A stretch of DNA of 64,000 nt from Leptodactylus fallax (GCA_947044405.1 CAMRHE010000067.1:2425501-2489500); one strand, 5' to 3'. Positions 46,181 to 58,142 are shown, numbered from the stretch's first letter. A program made the numbers and translations. The notes: generated by a model from the sequence alone, not told the origin.

Positions 46181-46854
46181 CAGAGTGGAGAACATACAGT
46201 CACATGGACAGTTATTTTCTGCCTGGGCATTTTATTCTAACCTTTAGCCCCGCTGTTTGCCCTGGCCAAAAGTCCTTCTGTCACCAGAAACCAGTATAAT
46301 AAATGGCACATGGTAGACAGGGGGCACTGTAATAGATTTTGCATTGTGACCCTGGAACTTTAAATTGTGCATTTGGGGATAGTGTGGTCGATCACTGGTT
46401 ACTTCTATAGAAAGCACAATTTTTTAACATAATGCATGGCGTAGCTGAGGAGGGGGCAAGTGGGGCATTTGCTATGATTGCTGGTTGTCGGGACGGGTGG
46501 GGGGGGCACCAACAAGCCACTTTTATTTATTAAATACTGCAATAGGGCACTGAATTGAACCTTTGCCCCCGGTGAAGGAACATCTAGCTACAGTTCTGCA
46601 TAATGGCACATTTACTATGGTTACATGGTTGGAATTAACAGTTAATCTGAAAATATGGCAGATTTACCACAGTGGCTCAGGTTGCATGAAAAATCTGGCA
46701 CACAGACTGTCTATCTATACGTTGAGACCACCTTTTTTGTGCATTTTATGCCAAAAATGTTGCATCTCAAGCTACAACTCCTTCTAAGTCATGCCTTTTC
46801 TTCTAAGCCAGATAGATGAAAAAAATGGCTGAACAACTATATGTGACATATGAC
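46181..46854. other. Unassigned, fragments of short elements
   Basis: 46435-46560 (GGCGTAGCTGAGGAGGGGGC) resembles a hAT-type element end; 46600-46790 has phrases AATATGGCAGATTTACCACA of other MITEs. No gene. Confidence 0.35.
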
Positions 46855-46879
46855 GCCAGAAATGCATCAAATTTTGCCA

Positions 46880-47130
46880 CATTTTGTGGCCTTACAGCGC
46901 TGGAGTCCTGGGTTCGAATCCAACCAAAAGACAACATCAACAAGGAGTTTGTACGTGTGCCCCGTGTTTGCGTCGGTTTCCTCCGGGTACTCCGGTTTCC
47001 TCCCACACTCCAAAGACATACTGATAGGGAATGTAGATTGTGAGCCCTATATAGGACAGTGATTGACAATATCTGTAAAGCGCTGTGGAATATGGTGGCA
47101 CTATAGAAGTAAGCAAAATAAATAAATAAA
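46880..47130 (+). repeat. SINE with L2-type tail (copy 1)
   Basis: A B-box-like TGGGTTCGAATCC is followed by GTCGGTTTCCTCCGGGTACT, ACTCCAAAGACATACTGATA, GATTGTGAGCCC and CTGTAAAGCGCTGTGGAATA, ending in an AATA run. The tail wording is that of L2-dependent SINEs. The A-box half is degraded. Open frames on both strands come from this repeat. Confidence 0.75.
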
Positions 47131-48147
47131 ACACATTTTGCACTACGTTTTAGGTGCCCCAATCTTCGCATATATCAAATAACAATTTATACAGTATTAT
47201 TTTGTGTATTCATAGGCAGAGAGAAAGAGAGACAACAAGACCCTCTATGAGGCCTGTTTGTGTGGGTGAAACTGAATTCACAGCTGACTGAATGTGGTCA
47301 GATATAGGCAGAATTGCAGCTAATGAAAAAGAAGTATGAGGACATCGCTGTTGAGAGCTAGAGTTCAATTTTTTGCTGGGATTCTCGCCAGGTTTAGTGA
47401 ACTGTGTTAAACCTTGCTGCATTTTATAGCCCATTTAAATGAAGGAAAAACTGCAGGTTCATCCTCTCATATCCTGACCTCTATAAGAAATGACTTTTTC
47501 CACCCCTCTTGGCAATATGCACTTAGAACCTCTTTGTAATATGGCTAGGGCTGTTTTATACCCATTTTTAAGCACATTTTAGCTCATGTGAATATGCTAA
47601 AAATGATTTGGGTGAGGCAAAGTTAATCAAATTTAGACTGGAAAGGGAAGTCTAGAAGCCGAAATAAACTGGAATCTGGAAATTGGACATTTTACCCTCT
47701 AAACCTAATTTTCTCAAATCAGCCTTTGCTGTTATATCAAAATGTAACACATCCTAAAATCCCAGAAACAGAGAATGTCTCATCATATTATAGCCATATA
47801 TTCCATGTATAGCCATATAAAACTAGCAGTGGTTTCTAAAGCATTTTATAGCAGGAGTGAACAGGATTTAAAAAATTGGAGTCAAAAACTGCACCAAACT
47901 GCATGGTGTAAACAGGGCAATAAATGCTTAGGACCAAGGTTTTCCCACAAAGACAATGTATCACCTATTCATAGGATAGAATATAAATTGTAGATTGGTA
48001 GGGGCCGGCAATCCCAAGAAAGGGGATTCCTTGTACTGCTGTTTGGATATATACACTGCTGCTTCTTTAAACTCTATAGGACTGCTGAAGATATATGAGA
48101 GCTGTATTTGACTTCTCTTTGGCAGATGACTGGAGTGGCAGTGTGCC
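47131..48147. other. Unassigned, no gene seen
   Basis: Nothing recognised. Confidence 0.4.
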
Positions 48148-48330
48148 CAGGGGTGTAGTTATAGGGGGAGCAGAGGTAGCAATTCCTTCCTGGCTCTTGG
48201 AGGCCCAAAGGTCTCTCTACAACATAAGAAGAAACCAGCATAATAGATTGCACAGTAAATGGAGTCCCCAATACATATTTTACATTGGGGACCAGGAGCT
48301 TCACGTTACGACTATGAGTGTGCCAGTGTC
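48148..48330. mobile_element. hAT-type element fragment
   Basis: CAGGGGTGTAGTTATAGGGG plus GAGCAGAGGTAGCAATT parallels the left end and following GGTAGCAGCTG of the element at 12958. No right end is visible. Confidence 0.4.
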
Positions 48331-48437
48331 AGCACTGCTCCATTTAGGTGAAGGTACGAGGGATCAGTTAGGTTCCCAGTGATCACACTCCTAGAGATCG
48401 CTTATCCACTATCCCATGTCTTCTTTATAAAACCGCT

Positions 48438-48754
48438 TTAGGCGAAGACACCACATAGTGAGCCATGGCTGAAAAACTCTATGGAAAGACTGTGGCGAGA
48501 ATGCATTGCGTTTTTTTCTGCAGCGTTTTTCACAGAAAGCCTGCAGAATTTTCCTCTGTGGACTTTCTGCCTCGATTATATCTATACGGAAACCACCAGC
48601 GTTTCCGTAGGCATAATAGACAAGCTGCGGATTTTGTTCTGCAGTGTGTGGATAGGATTAGCCAGAATACCATCCACTTGACAGGTACTGTAATATGCAG
48701 TGGTTTTTGCTGTGACGTGGCCAAAACGTTGCGTGTGTGCAACGTGGGGCCCTG
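48438..48754. mobile_element. MITE family A copy (diverged)
   Basis: Left GACACCACATAGTGAGCC, interior CGGAAACCACCAGCGTTTCC and CTCTGTGGACTTTCTGCC, right GTGCAACGTGGGGCCCTGGCC. Open frames on both strands derive from it. Confidence 0.6.
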
Positions 48755-49497
48755 GCCTGGAATACTATTTAGGGCTCAGGGCATATACAGTAAGGCAGAG
48801 CATGGAGACTGTATAGCTCTACAGTATCATACTGTATGTCCACTGTGTGCTGCTGAATAGCCTCCACCACGTAATGTACATAGTGAAGATATTCTCCCTT
48901 AGATGCAATGCAACGAGAAATCCTCTATATGGTATGCTCTCTATGTGCTCTATGAAATCATACTTATAGAGAGATAGAGTAACGCCTCATGCACATATCT
49001 CAGCTTTAATTTGGAAATTATAAAGCGCTGTAAGACAGCCATGAACACGACCCCTTAGTCAATCTGCCAGACACCATCTGCTCTACCATGTAAACATCAA
49101 TAGAGCAATACAGTAATCATTTATGTCAATTAGTATAGTATAGAAGGAGGAAAGAGAACAATTGTCCATTAGCACAGACATTGGAGATGAAGAGCAATCC
49201 ATGGGGAGAATACTGTATGTTTGCAGTTACAATTAGTTTGGCGTTTCCTCCATGATGGACAACCAGAGATACTTAAGAATTAATTCATTATATTTATGAA
49301 GTACACAGTTGTGTTGTAAGACTATTGAACAACGAATATTGAGCCACGTTATGTCTTCAGAATTCTGCACCAGGAACTTATTTAACTACTATTCCTCAAA
49401 GATGCAGAACAACCTCGTGAGCTTTGTTGGTCAAGATGCCGAGTAGTAACTGAAAGCTTTGCAATGCATGAAGCTCCTCTAATCCTCTACATCTTAT
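48755..49497. other. Unassigned, no gene seen
   Basis: Nothing recognised. Confidence 0.4.
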
Positions 49498-50220
49498 TTA
49501 ACCACTTCTGTATCGGGCCAATTTCCCTGGTTCAGGACCAGACACATTTTCGGGTTTTTCATACATGTGCTTTTGAGGGCTATAACATTTTTTTTCGTTC
49601 AGGTTATTCAAAAATTTTTTGCATATTTTTGTGGTGACATGTAGGGCTTTTTTTAATGTTATTTTTATTTTTGCATGTTTTTTTCTTTTTCTATAGTATA
49701 TACAGGAAAATGTACAAAAAGGAGGGTAAATGTGTCTCTTTTTCACATTTTTTTTACAAAGTGCTGCTAAAAAACTTTAAGGCTAAGGCCCCATGTAGTG
49801 GGCTGCAGCAAAAAATGTAATGCGGAAAAACTGTGTTGGAAAAGCATTGCGTTTTTTCCCGCAGCACTTTTCACAGAAAGTCTGTTTCCTCTGCGGACTT
49901 TCTGCGTGGTTGGGATTTTCCTCTATGTTAAGGTCATTTTTATGTAATCTTGTGTCGCCGGGGCGGGGTTAGAACTTGTGATGTGGGTGTAGTTTTAATT
50001 TTTTTTTTTTTTATTATTTTACTTTTTTTAAAATTTTATTTGCCTTTTTGTTTATTTATTTTTTACATTGTGCCCTCCATAAAGTCATAATAGGCATCGT
50101 CACAGTATTTTTTTTGGCTAATTTAGCCCCATTTACAGGAGCCTCCCACCATAAAATAAAGAGCTGATCTGGACCCAGCAGTTCTTACAGTTCCTGATCC
50201 CTGGCTGAACACGTGACTGC
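49498..50220 (+). repeat. Dispersed repeat family B (copy 3) with a nested family A insert
   Basis: TTTAACCACTTCTGTATCGG opens the copy. After AAGTGCTGCTAAAAAACTTT a family A MITE fragment begins at a TTAA site (GGCTAAGGCCCCATGTAG, 49785) and runs to about 49910. The host then resumes with TTTTCCTCTATGTTAAGG. The order of insertion is therefore A into B. Confidence 0.65.
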
Positions 50221-50345
50221 TGGGTCTTCTTTATAAAACGCTTTAGGCCCCACATAGCAAGCCACAGCTGAAAAACACTATGGAAAGACCACGACGGGAT
50301 CACATCTCGTTTTTTTCTGCAGCATTTTTATATAGTTATGTTAAC
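50221..50345. mobile_element. MITE family A fragment
   Basis: CTTCTTTATAAAACGCTTTA plus GGCCCCACATAGCAAGCCAC matches 48420-48470 including the bases before the MITE end, so the two copies share more than the terminal repeat. Confidence 0.5.
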
Positions 50346-50639
50346 TTATTCTCTCCCTTTATAACCACAACCACTTCCCAATTTCCTTTATTCCCACATA
50401 TAATAGTGACATGACTCCTGCTCACACAGACAACTCTAAAACATTACAGCACTGAGATATTGTGAGGGTGGTTTTCTCACATTTTGTGCATCCTCTTTAG
50501 GGTCTGTGTACAAGTGACTGGCGCTGACACCTTACATTGTTTTTATGCCTGAAGCCTATTGAATCAAACAATGTGTGAAAATAATGCAGAACATCTGTTT
50601 TGTTACATATTTAGCAACCATAATGACATATAGATGTAG
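50346..50639. other. Unassigned, no gene seen
   Basis: Nothing recognised. Confidence 0.4.
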
Positions 50640-50785
50640 CAGGGTTATCCGAACTTTCTACAGTGGGATAAATTACACATGATATTTTACCTCAGAATAA
50701 TAATATTTTATTCTTGATGTTTCATTGATTTTTGTTGTCTTCTATGACAATATATCACACTATGTTATGTATCCTGCTGCAAAAA
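50640..50785. mobile_element. Foldback element, diverged relative of 36759-36910
   Basis: CTTTCTACAGTGGGATAAAT and TATATCACACTATGTTATGT plus ATCCTGCTGC correspond to the arms of the 36.8-kb element, but TTAA borders are not clear here. Confidence 0.5.
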
Positions 50786-51009
50786 TTGGGTTACATCTAT
50801 ATCTTACACATTTCTTGGTTTTCAGTTGCTTAAAATACTATGTACCATGTGCTTCTTGAACAAGATCATTTCCCCAGGTCAAACTAAATTTAGGAAGCAT
50901 CCATACACTGTAGAAATTGATGGAAAACTCATACGCCAGGGGATTTGCCAGAGTGAATCTCACTAGTGGGCAGACATAAAAATCTTTTAGAATTATTGAC
51001 TAGCAAAAT
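50786..51009. other. Unassigned
   Basis: Nothing recognised. Confidence 0.4.
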
Positions 51010-51345
51010 GGTTGAAAAGTGCTGTGGGAAAAACTGTGATACGTTTCCGGCACAGTTTTTCCGGCAGTGCTTTTTCGCTGCTGCCCGCTACTTGGGAACT
51101 TAGCACAAAGTGCTGCTAAAAAACTTTTTAATGCTAATAAAAAAATGTGAAAAAGAGAAATGCTGCAATTTCCAAGATCGTTGTAATTTTGGAAATCGAT
51201 GCATGTCAATTATACTTATGGAAACGCTAGCGATTTCCCTATAAGTATAATTGAAGCAGAAAGTCAGCAGAGGAAACCTATGCATTTCTGGCGCGTTTTT
51301 TTCCCGCAGCGCATTTTAACTGCGGCCCGCTACAAGGTGTCTTAG
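51010..51345. mobile_element. Rearranged family A/B mosaic
   Basis: A family A end (GCTGCCCGCTACTTGGGAAC) is followed by the family B phrase AAAGTGCTGCTAAAAAACTT. Next comes an inverted family B phrase AAAAAAATGTGAAAAAGAGA, then family A interior (GGAAATCGATGCATGTCAAT) and a right end GGTGTCTTAGCC. The order differs from intact copies. Confidence 0.55.
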
Positions 51346-52438
51346 CCTTAGTCTCATTCTTCTCCATTAAAAGCTCATTCACACTTAGCCAAGAGAAGGA
51401 ATAATGTCTACTGAACAATCATTCAGCTGACAGCTATTGAAGGTTCCAACTGAAAAGGGGGTTGAGAGAATCCATGCGGTAGCGGCCACAACAATTTTGA
51501 GCAATAAAGTGCTAAGATCATGACCTTGTATAGCCAATGGCCAATTGGGCCAATGGGTTCCTTCCTTTGCTTAGAGTGTGTCATTTTATATGTTGCTTTA
51601 CTTATGTTCTTCCTTAGTGAGATTGTCTCAATGCAATATCTTACTTCCATTTATTAAAAAATGTAAATGTCTACCTTGTCTTCCACTAAGGCCGTGATGA
51701 CATCATCAGTAGATATTTATAATATTCCTGGTTAGGTGAACACAAACTATTATTAACCAAAGTCATACATTATGACACATAAATGTCTCCATATCACCAT
51801 AGGTGGCACAACATCATATTAATACATAATAAATATTGTGAGACACTAAATATGTCTCTAGTTCAGATCAGTATCCGACTGCCAACACGTGACGTCAGAT
51901 TCGGGTCCTTTATTTAAGGCATTGGTAGGCGTGCATCTAAAATATAAGAACCGAAATGTCTTCAAAACTTTTAAAGCCATGTAAATCGTTGCAGTGAAAT
52001 ATGTGTAATTATTCTAGATCATTGTCTTATTGATATTTGTCATCAGCCTGGGGTTGAATGACTTGAGGCCATAATAGCAGATACTATATCATTGCATACT
52101 GAGAATCGGTTTCATTGTATTGCAATGAAGACATTAAAGTAAATCATTACTGTGCTTGAAGGACATTGTACATTCAGGGAGAGCATATCACTAATACAAG
52201 GGAAAAGATTGATGTGAGACATTGTAAATATGACATTTTGTCAATTAGCCTTAAAATGAGCTTTAGCTCTAGAAGGAAGAAAAAAACATTACCTTAGTTG
52301 TGTAATACTATTATACATATTGTCTGATAGTATTAGTCCAACTACAGATTTTCTTTATTTAGTTTAACTTTTTTTTTTTTAGTAATTATTAGATATAGAA
52401 ATGTTACATCAGATGAGAATCTCATCTAGTAACCCTAC
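51346..52438. other. Unassigned, no gene seen
   Basis: Nothing recognised. Confidence 0.4.
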
Positions 52439-52485
52439 TATGTACTGATGAGCTGCAAAAAGCCCCAAACAGTGCTGTGTACATA
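52439..52485 (+). ncRNA. Degenerate hammerhead ribozyme abutting the satellite
   Basis: Stem I is intact (TATGTA 52439-52444 with TACATA 52480-52485), CTGATGA is 52445-52451, and stem III is CAGTGCTG (52470-52477). Three changes should prevent cleavage: GAAA has become CAAA (52466-52469), the cleavage-site base is G (52479), and stem II GCTG/GCCC does not pair well. The last base of stem I is the first base of the satellite. Confidence 0.65.
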
Positions 52486-54066
52486 TGGATACCTCTAGTA
52501 CTATGGATGCCTCTGGTACTATGGATGCCTCTGGTACTATGGATGCCTCTGGTGCTATGGATGCCTCTGGTGCTATGGATACCTCTAGTACTATGGATAC
52601 CTCTAGTACTATGGATGCCTCTGGTACTATGGATGCCTCTGGTACTATGGATACCTCTAGTACTATGGATACCTCTGGTATGGATACCTCTGGTACTATG
52701 GATGCCTCTGGTACTATGGATACCTCTAGTACTATGGATACCTCTGGTACTATGGATGCCTCTGGTACTATGGATACCTCTAGTACTATGGATACCTCTG
52801 GTACTATGGATACCTCTGGTACTATGGATGCCTCTGGTACTATGGATACCTCTAGTACTATGGATACCTCTGGTACTATGGATACCTCTGGTACTATGGA
52901 TGCCGCTGGTACTATGGATGCCTCTGGTACTATGGATACCTCTAGTACTATGGATACCTCTGGTACTATGGATGCCTCTGGTACTATGGATACCTCTGGT
53001 ACTATGAATACCTCTGGTACTATGGATGCCTCTGGTACTATGGATGCCTCTGGTACTATGGATACCTCTGGTACTATGGATACCTCTAGTACTATGAATA
53101 CCTCTAGTACTATGGATACCTCTGGCACTATGGATGCCTCTGGTACTATGGATACCTCTGGTACTATGGATGCCTCTGGTACTATGGATACCTCTAGTAC
53201 TATGGATACCTCTAGTACTATGGATACCTCTGGTACTATGGATGCCTCTGGTACTATGGATACCTCTGGTACTATGGATACCTCTAGTACTATGGATACC
53301 TCTGGTACTATGGATGCCTCTGGTGCTATGGATACCTCTAGTACTATGGATACCTCTAGTACTATGGATGCCTCTGGTACTATGGATGCCTCTGGTACTA
53401 TGGATACCTCTAGTACTATGGATACCTCTGGTACTATGGATACCTCTGGTACTATGGATGCCTCTGGTACTATGGATGCCTCTGGTACTATGGATACCTC
53501 TAGTACTATGGATACCTCTGGTACTATGGATACCTCTAGTACTATGGATACCTCTGGTACTATGGATACCTCTAGTACTATGAATACCTCTAGTACTATG
53601 GATACCTCTGGCACTATGGATGCCTCTGGTACTATGGATACCTCTGGTACTATGGATGCCTCTGGTACTATGGATACCTCTAGTACTATGGATACCTCTA
53701 GTACTATGGATACCTCTAGTACTATGGATGCCCCTGGTACTATGGATGCCTCTGGTACTATGGATACCTCTGGTACTATGGATGCCCCTGGTACTATGGA
53801 TACCTCTAGTACTATGGATACCTCTAGTACTATGGATACCTCTGGTACTATGGATGCCTCTGGTACTATGGATACCTCTAGTACTATGGATACCTCTGGT
53901 ACTATGGATACCTCTGGTACTATGGATGCCCCTGGTATTATGGATACCTCTGGTACTATGGATACCTCTAGTACTATGGATACCTCTAGTACTATGGATA
54001 CCTCTGGTACTATGGATGCCTCTGGTACTATGGATACCTCTGGTACTATGGATACCTCTAGTATGG
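52485..54066. repeat. 18-bp satellite array, about 88 copies
   Basis: The unit is ATGGATACCTCTGGTACT. Variation is concentrated at two A/G positions (ACC or GCC; GGT or AGT), with rarer changes (GCT, AAT, CCT). One unit near 52680 has lost three bases. Since 18 is a multiple of three, open frames run through in several frames: 531 codons on the plus strand encoding MDTSGT-like hexamers, and 401 and 575 codons on the minus strand. I regard none as a gene: there is no conserved flank, and the frames are a consequence of the repeat. Confidence 0.97.
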
Positions 54067-54147
54067 CTGATATGAGTTAATCTGCATATTTTTCTTCCCC
54101 TAAGCATTACTTTTAAAATAAGTCTCCATATCCCGCTGTGTCTCTTC
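54067..54147. other. Spacer after satellite
   Basis: Single-copy-looking sequence, nothing recognised. Confidence 0.4.
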
Positions 54148-54532
54148 AATGTGAACCAGTGGGGAAGATTTACTAACAGTGGTGGAATTTATCAAACCAT
54201 CTACATTAGTTTTCTGGCATAGATGGGTGATAATGTGTGCCCTTTCTTGCACCAAATGTTTGTCACATTCCCTTTTCTGAACTTCGATCACCACGTTCCA
54301 CAAATATGAGTGGGCCGGGGATGCCTCAACCCGACATATTTATTAAAACTCACGTCACTTTTCTGGCATTTGTTATAATGGAAATCTACGCCTCTTCCTA
54401 ACGGGCGCAGATCTCCAATGTGGCACATGTGTGTCTGCCTGATTTATTAAATTAGCCGCACCTTTTGCAAGTTTGAATCTTTATTAAGACTGGAGTACAA
54501 AATGCCAGTCTTAATAAATCTGCCTCAGTGTC
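54148..54532. mobile_element. Non-autonomous element with inverted ends
   Basis: GTGGGGAAGATTTACTAACA at the left answers TCTTAATAAATCTGCCTCAG at the right, an imperfect inverted repeat. CACTTTTCTGGCATTTGTTA and TTTTCTGGCATAGATGGGTG are internal duplicates. Non-coding. Confidence 0.5.
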
Positions 54533-54861
54533 TTTCTACAGTACATCTAAGACCTTATTCACACAGTTGTACTTTTGGTCAATGTACTGTCCATGTATAC
54601 AAAGGACTATACATGGACAGCACAAGGACCCACAGTCAGTGTGGAGAAAAAATGTAGCCTGTAGTCCAGACTTGAAGAGTTCTGTCTCCTCCGGGGAGAT
54701 ACTGACTTTCTTCTACATTTATGAAAAATCAATCACTTGCCGGGTGTCTTTCTCTGTCTAAACTGAGCTATTTGACAAACTTTTCTGAATAATCTGAAAA
54801 GTGAGTAACCTTCTCCCCGAGCTGCATTTATGACATCACCTCCAGCCCTCCAATTATCCTG
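54533..54861. other. Unassigned, no gene seen
   Basis: Nothing recognised. Confidence 0.4.
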
Positions 54862-54862
54862 G

Positions 54863-54909
54863 CCTGTACTGATGATGGGCAAAAGTCCTGACACATCTCT
54901 GTCTCTGTT
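54863..54909 (+). ncRNA. Decayed hammerhead ribozyme relic
   Basis: CTGATGA (54869-54875), stem II TGGG/TCCT with loop CAAAAG, then GACA instead of GAAA (54890-54893), CATCTCTG in the stem III place, then TC at the cleavage position. Stem I does not pair. It is recognised by its order and spacing, which are the same as at 39142-39188. Confidence 0.5.
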
Positions 54910-55470
54910 TCAGTCGTTTGTATGAGTTACTTACCTGATAGGGTGAAATATGACTAATCATAAGACTACTGGCCAAGCCAGTCAGCCAGATCAGATAGCC
55001 ACTGGGGATCCAGTGTGAACACCCCTATGGGGCAGATTGTCTCATGCCTTCCTCTGGGGAAATAGAGATCTAAGATTTACTCAGCCTCCCTTTCTTTTAT
55101 TCCCCATGTTAAAATTGATTTGACATCATTTGCACCCTGATTTGGTTTGGATTCAAGTAAGTCATCTGCTTGAAGCAGTGAAAAATGTTATATAATGGTC
55201 AAAAAATTTGATGGGATGTAGTGTTTATTGCCACCAAGCTGCAGAAGGCAAAACAGATCTCTGCATCTGAACCTCTGATCCCATGCAATCCATTCTGTGT
55301 TATCTTCATCCATTTTGTTAATCAGAAAAAGGGCTGCCATATAATGCTATAGAGGTTTTCCTATCATTGGTATTTAAAGCATATATATGTAGCAACTTGT
55401 AAAACTTAACTTTCTGCATAACACAGAGGACAACAAAAGCCAATGGAAAACTGTCAACACTCTGGGACAC
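54910..55470. other. Unassigned, no gene seen
   Basis: CAGAGGACAACAAAAGCCAA near 55425 echoes AGGAGACAACAAAAGCCATT of the foldback at 36.8 kb. Otherwise nothing recognised. Confidence 0.4.
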
Positions 55471-55472
55471 AT

Positions 55473-56228
55473 TAAAGGGGTATTCCAATAAACATAACTA
55501 GGTTTAAAAGGTTTGTCCTGGATAAAATACAAATTAACCCCTAAACTAAACCCCCACCCCCAGCCTAACTTCTAATTTACTCGTATGAAAAAAAAATGTA
55601 TAATTATCCATGTGAATGCCCCAGGGACACTTTCTGATAATCTGGTGACGTTCCGTTTCACCGCTTCTGAAACGGAACGTCACCTGTACTCCCTTCCCTC
55701 AGCAATACTTACCAGCCCTCCTCTTTTCAAGCGCTTGCTGGATGCTGGAGATGCTGCATCTGCGAGACATGTGCAGGCCTTACAGGTACTTCCGGTCTGT
55801 GCGCATCGACTCCAGCCTTGGCACAGTAAAGGAGAAAGGAGAAGCCGTCTTCCAGATCAGAAGATAGGTACGTATGATGCAGTAGGGGGGAGTTGGGGTT
55901 CTTAGTAGTGGGCGGGAAAGCTAGGGAGACAAGGAAGGGGGGAGGGGCGGACACTAGTAGTGGGCGCGATAGCTTAGCTAGGGAGATATGGGGTTGTAAC
56001 GGAGTGAGAGAGGAGGGGGGAGCAGTGACCGGGAGGTAGTATGGAAGGTACACAGGAAGCTACATAGCAGGAAGCTAACACCATGTAAACAAATGCAGAA
56101 AATGCCAGGAGCTCCCACAGACACACAGAAATCACTCAAAACACTGCTAAAAGTATATGGGTGTACTTTTAACCCATTAATAGCACTAACAGACCTTTAA
56201 AAAAAAAATTGCCCAGAAAACCCCTATA
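55473..56228 (-). mobile_element. Non-autonomous element family E (copy 1)
   Basis: The right end, read on the minus strand, starts AGGGGTTTTCTGGGC and continues GGTCTGTTAGTGCTATTAAT, GCAGTGTTTTGAGTGATTTC and TGCATTTGTTTACATG. These match 63615-63760 in order. The left edge reads TTAAAGGGGTATTCCAATAA. There is a 12-bp inverted pair GTTCCGTTTC/GAAACGGAAC near 55650-55680. No transposase; the opposing open frames at 55585-56053 are not genes. Confidence 0.65.
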
Positions 56229-57538
56229 AGTTTGTAGACAAGTAAAAGGTAAACATTTTTGCAAATATAAATAATTAAAAATTTTGCAGAGTTTGCAAAG
56301 ATTTTCACTAACTGTCTTAGTGGCGACATCTTTTGTCTTGATCAGTTGCCAATGGATGCGACTGTAAATGCAGGAACTTTCTATGGTCTGGGACTTGTTA
56401 GAAACCCAGCCATGATTTCCTTATTGTGGCCGGGTTATCAGGCAGGGACACTACATGTATGAGAGGATAAGCCATGATAAGTAAATGTAGACAAGACTGT
56501 CACCACTAGGATGAACAAAGAATATCTTTAAAAATCTCCAAGATTTTTAGTTATTTAACTTTTTATTATCTACAGATTTAAATATCGTTCTGCTTGTGAG
56601 AAAACCCCTTTAAGTATGACTTCCAACTCTGCTACATCTTTATCTACCAGATATGTAATTTCTTTGATAGGTGCACGCCCCATCTGGTTAGCTAATTCCA
56701 CATTACTCATTCACTCCAGTTGGGGGGGGGGGGGGGTTGTGTGTGGCTTGTATGCTGCTCTCTCCAATGAAGTCAATGGAAGTTATGGAAAAAGCTTTAC
56801 ATAGAACCACCATTTTTCATTGGTGAGACATATATAGCATATAAAGGATCATGTCCACAGATTAGATAATAAATGAGTGATGAATGATGGTCACAAGCTC
56901 CCTGTGTGTATGGTGCACATGCAGGACCATCACTCCATTCAGTTCTATGGAACTCACGGAGATCACATCAGTCCCGTAGATAAATGCTCGACAGTTGATA
57001 AATGCTTTCCATAGAATAACTCCTTTATTCAATCCGAACTTCTAATGTTAATAGAGTCAAACCCAGTTTTGTTTAGTCTGTAGACACCATATACAGTAAT
57101 ATCAACATACAGCTGGTATATATCTTTTTTACATTGTATATTGATATTTCACAAATTCACAAATATGTTCCTATAATCACCAGCATAAAAACTGATGTGA
57201 TGTAACCAGTAGATAAAGTTATGGAAAAACAGATTGTAAAGAAAATGACACAAAAAAGACAGAATACAATTTTGGGCATTTCATTTTGATGACTATATTG
57301 TGAAAAAGGTCTAAGTAAAATCCACCCTGTTACTCTGCAGAGGGCACTCTCTCCTTTCTTTAAATCATATCTGGGAACAGAAAACTGCTTAAAATTATAT
57401 TTTCTCCATTTCCAATATAGAAGCCTTGTAATGCTTATCATTTTAATGTATATGATAATTTCTCCTGCTCAAAAATACCAATTTTAAAAATGATAAAAAA
57501 ATAGAGATGAAGATGACTGCTCTATTTGTCAGCAATAG
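56229..57538. other. Unassigned, no gene seen
   Basis: A G run of about 17 lies at 56720-56736. No coding feature is seen. Confidence 0.4.
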
Positions 57539-57614
57539 AAAATCTATCTATTTATTTATTCCATATCTATCTGTCTATCTATTCCATATCTATCTAATCT
57601 ATCTGTCTATCTAT

Positions 57615-57667
<53 letters not shown>

Positions 57668-57700
57668 ATCTATCTATCCCATATTTATCTATCTTTCCCA

Positions 57701-57732
<32 letters not shown>

Positions 57733-57777
57733 CAATCCATATCTATCTATCGATCTGTCTATCATCTATCTATCCCA

Positions 57778-57821
<44 letters not shown>

Positions 57822-57840
57822 AATATGTCTATCTATCCCA

Positions 57841-57876
<36 letters not shown>

Positions 57877-57907
57877 AATATGTCTATCTATCCCATATCT
57901 ATCTACC

Positions 57908-57963
<56 letters not shown>

Positions 57964-57992
57964 CCTTATCTGTCTATCATCTGTCTATCCCG

Positions 57993-58031
<39 letters not shown>

Positions 58032-58047
58032 ATGTCTATCTATCCCA

Positions 58048-58099
<52 letters not shown>

Positions 58100-58101
58100 C
58101 C

Positions 58102-58142
<41 letters not shown>

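Noticed and set aside
52422..54149. Protein genes of 401-575 codons on the minus strand and 531 on the plus strand
   Set aside because: All are translations of one 18-bp satellite, whose unit is divisible by three. Simultaneous long frames on both strands are expected without selection.
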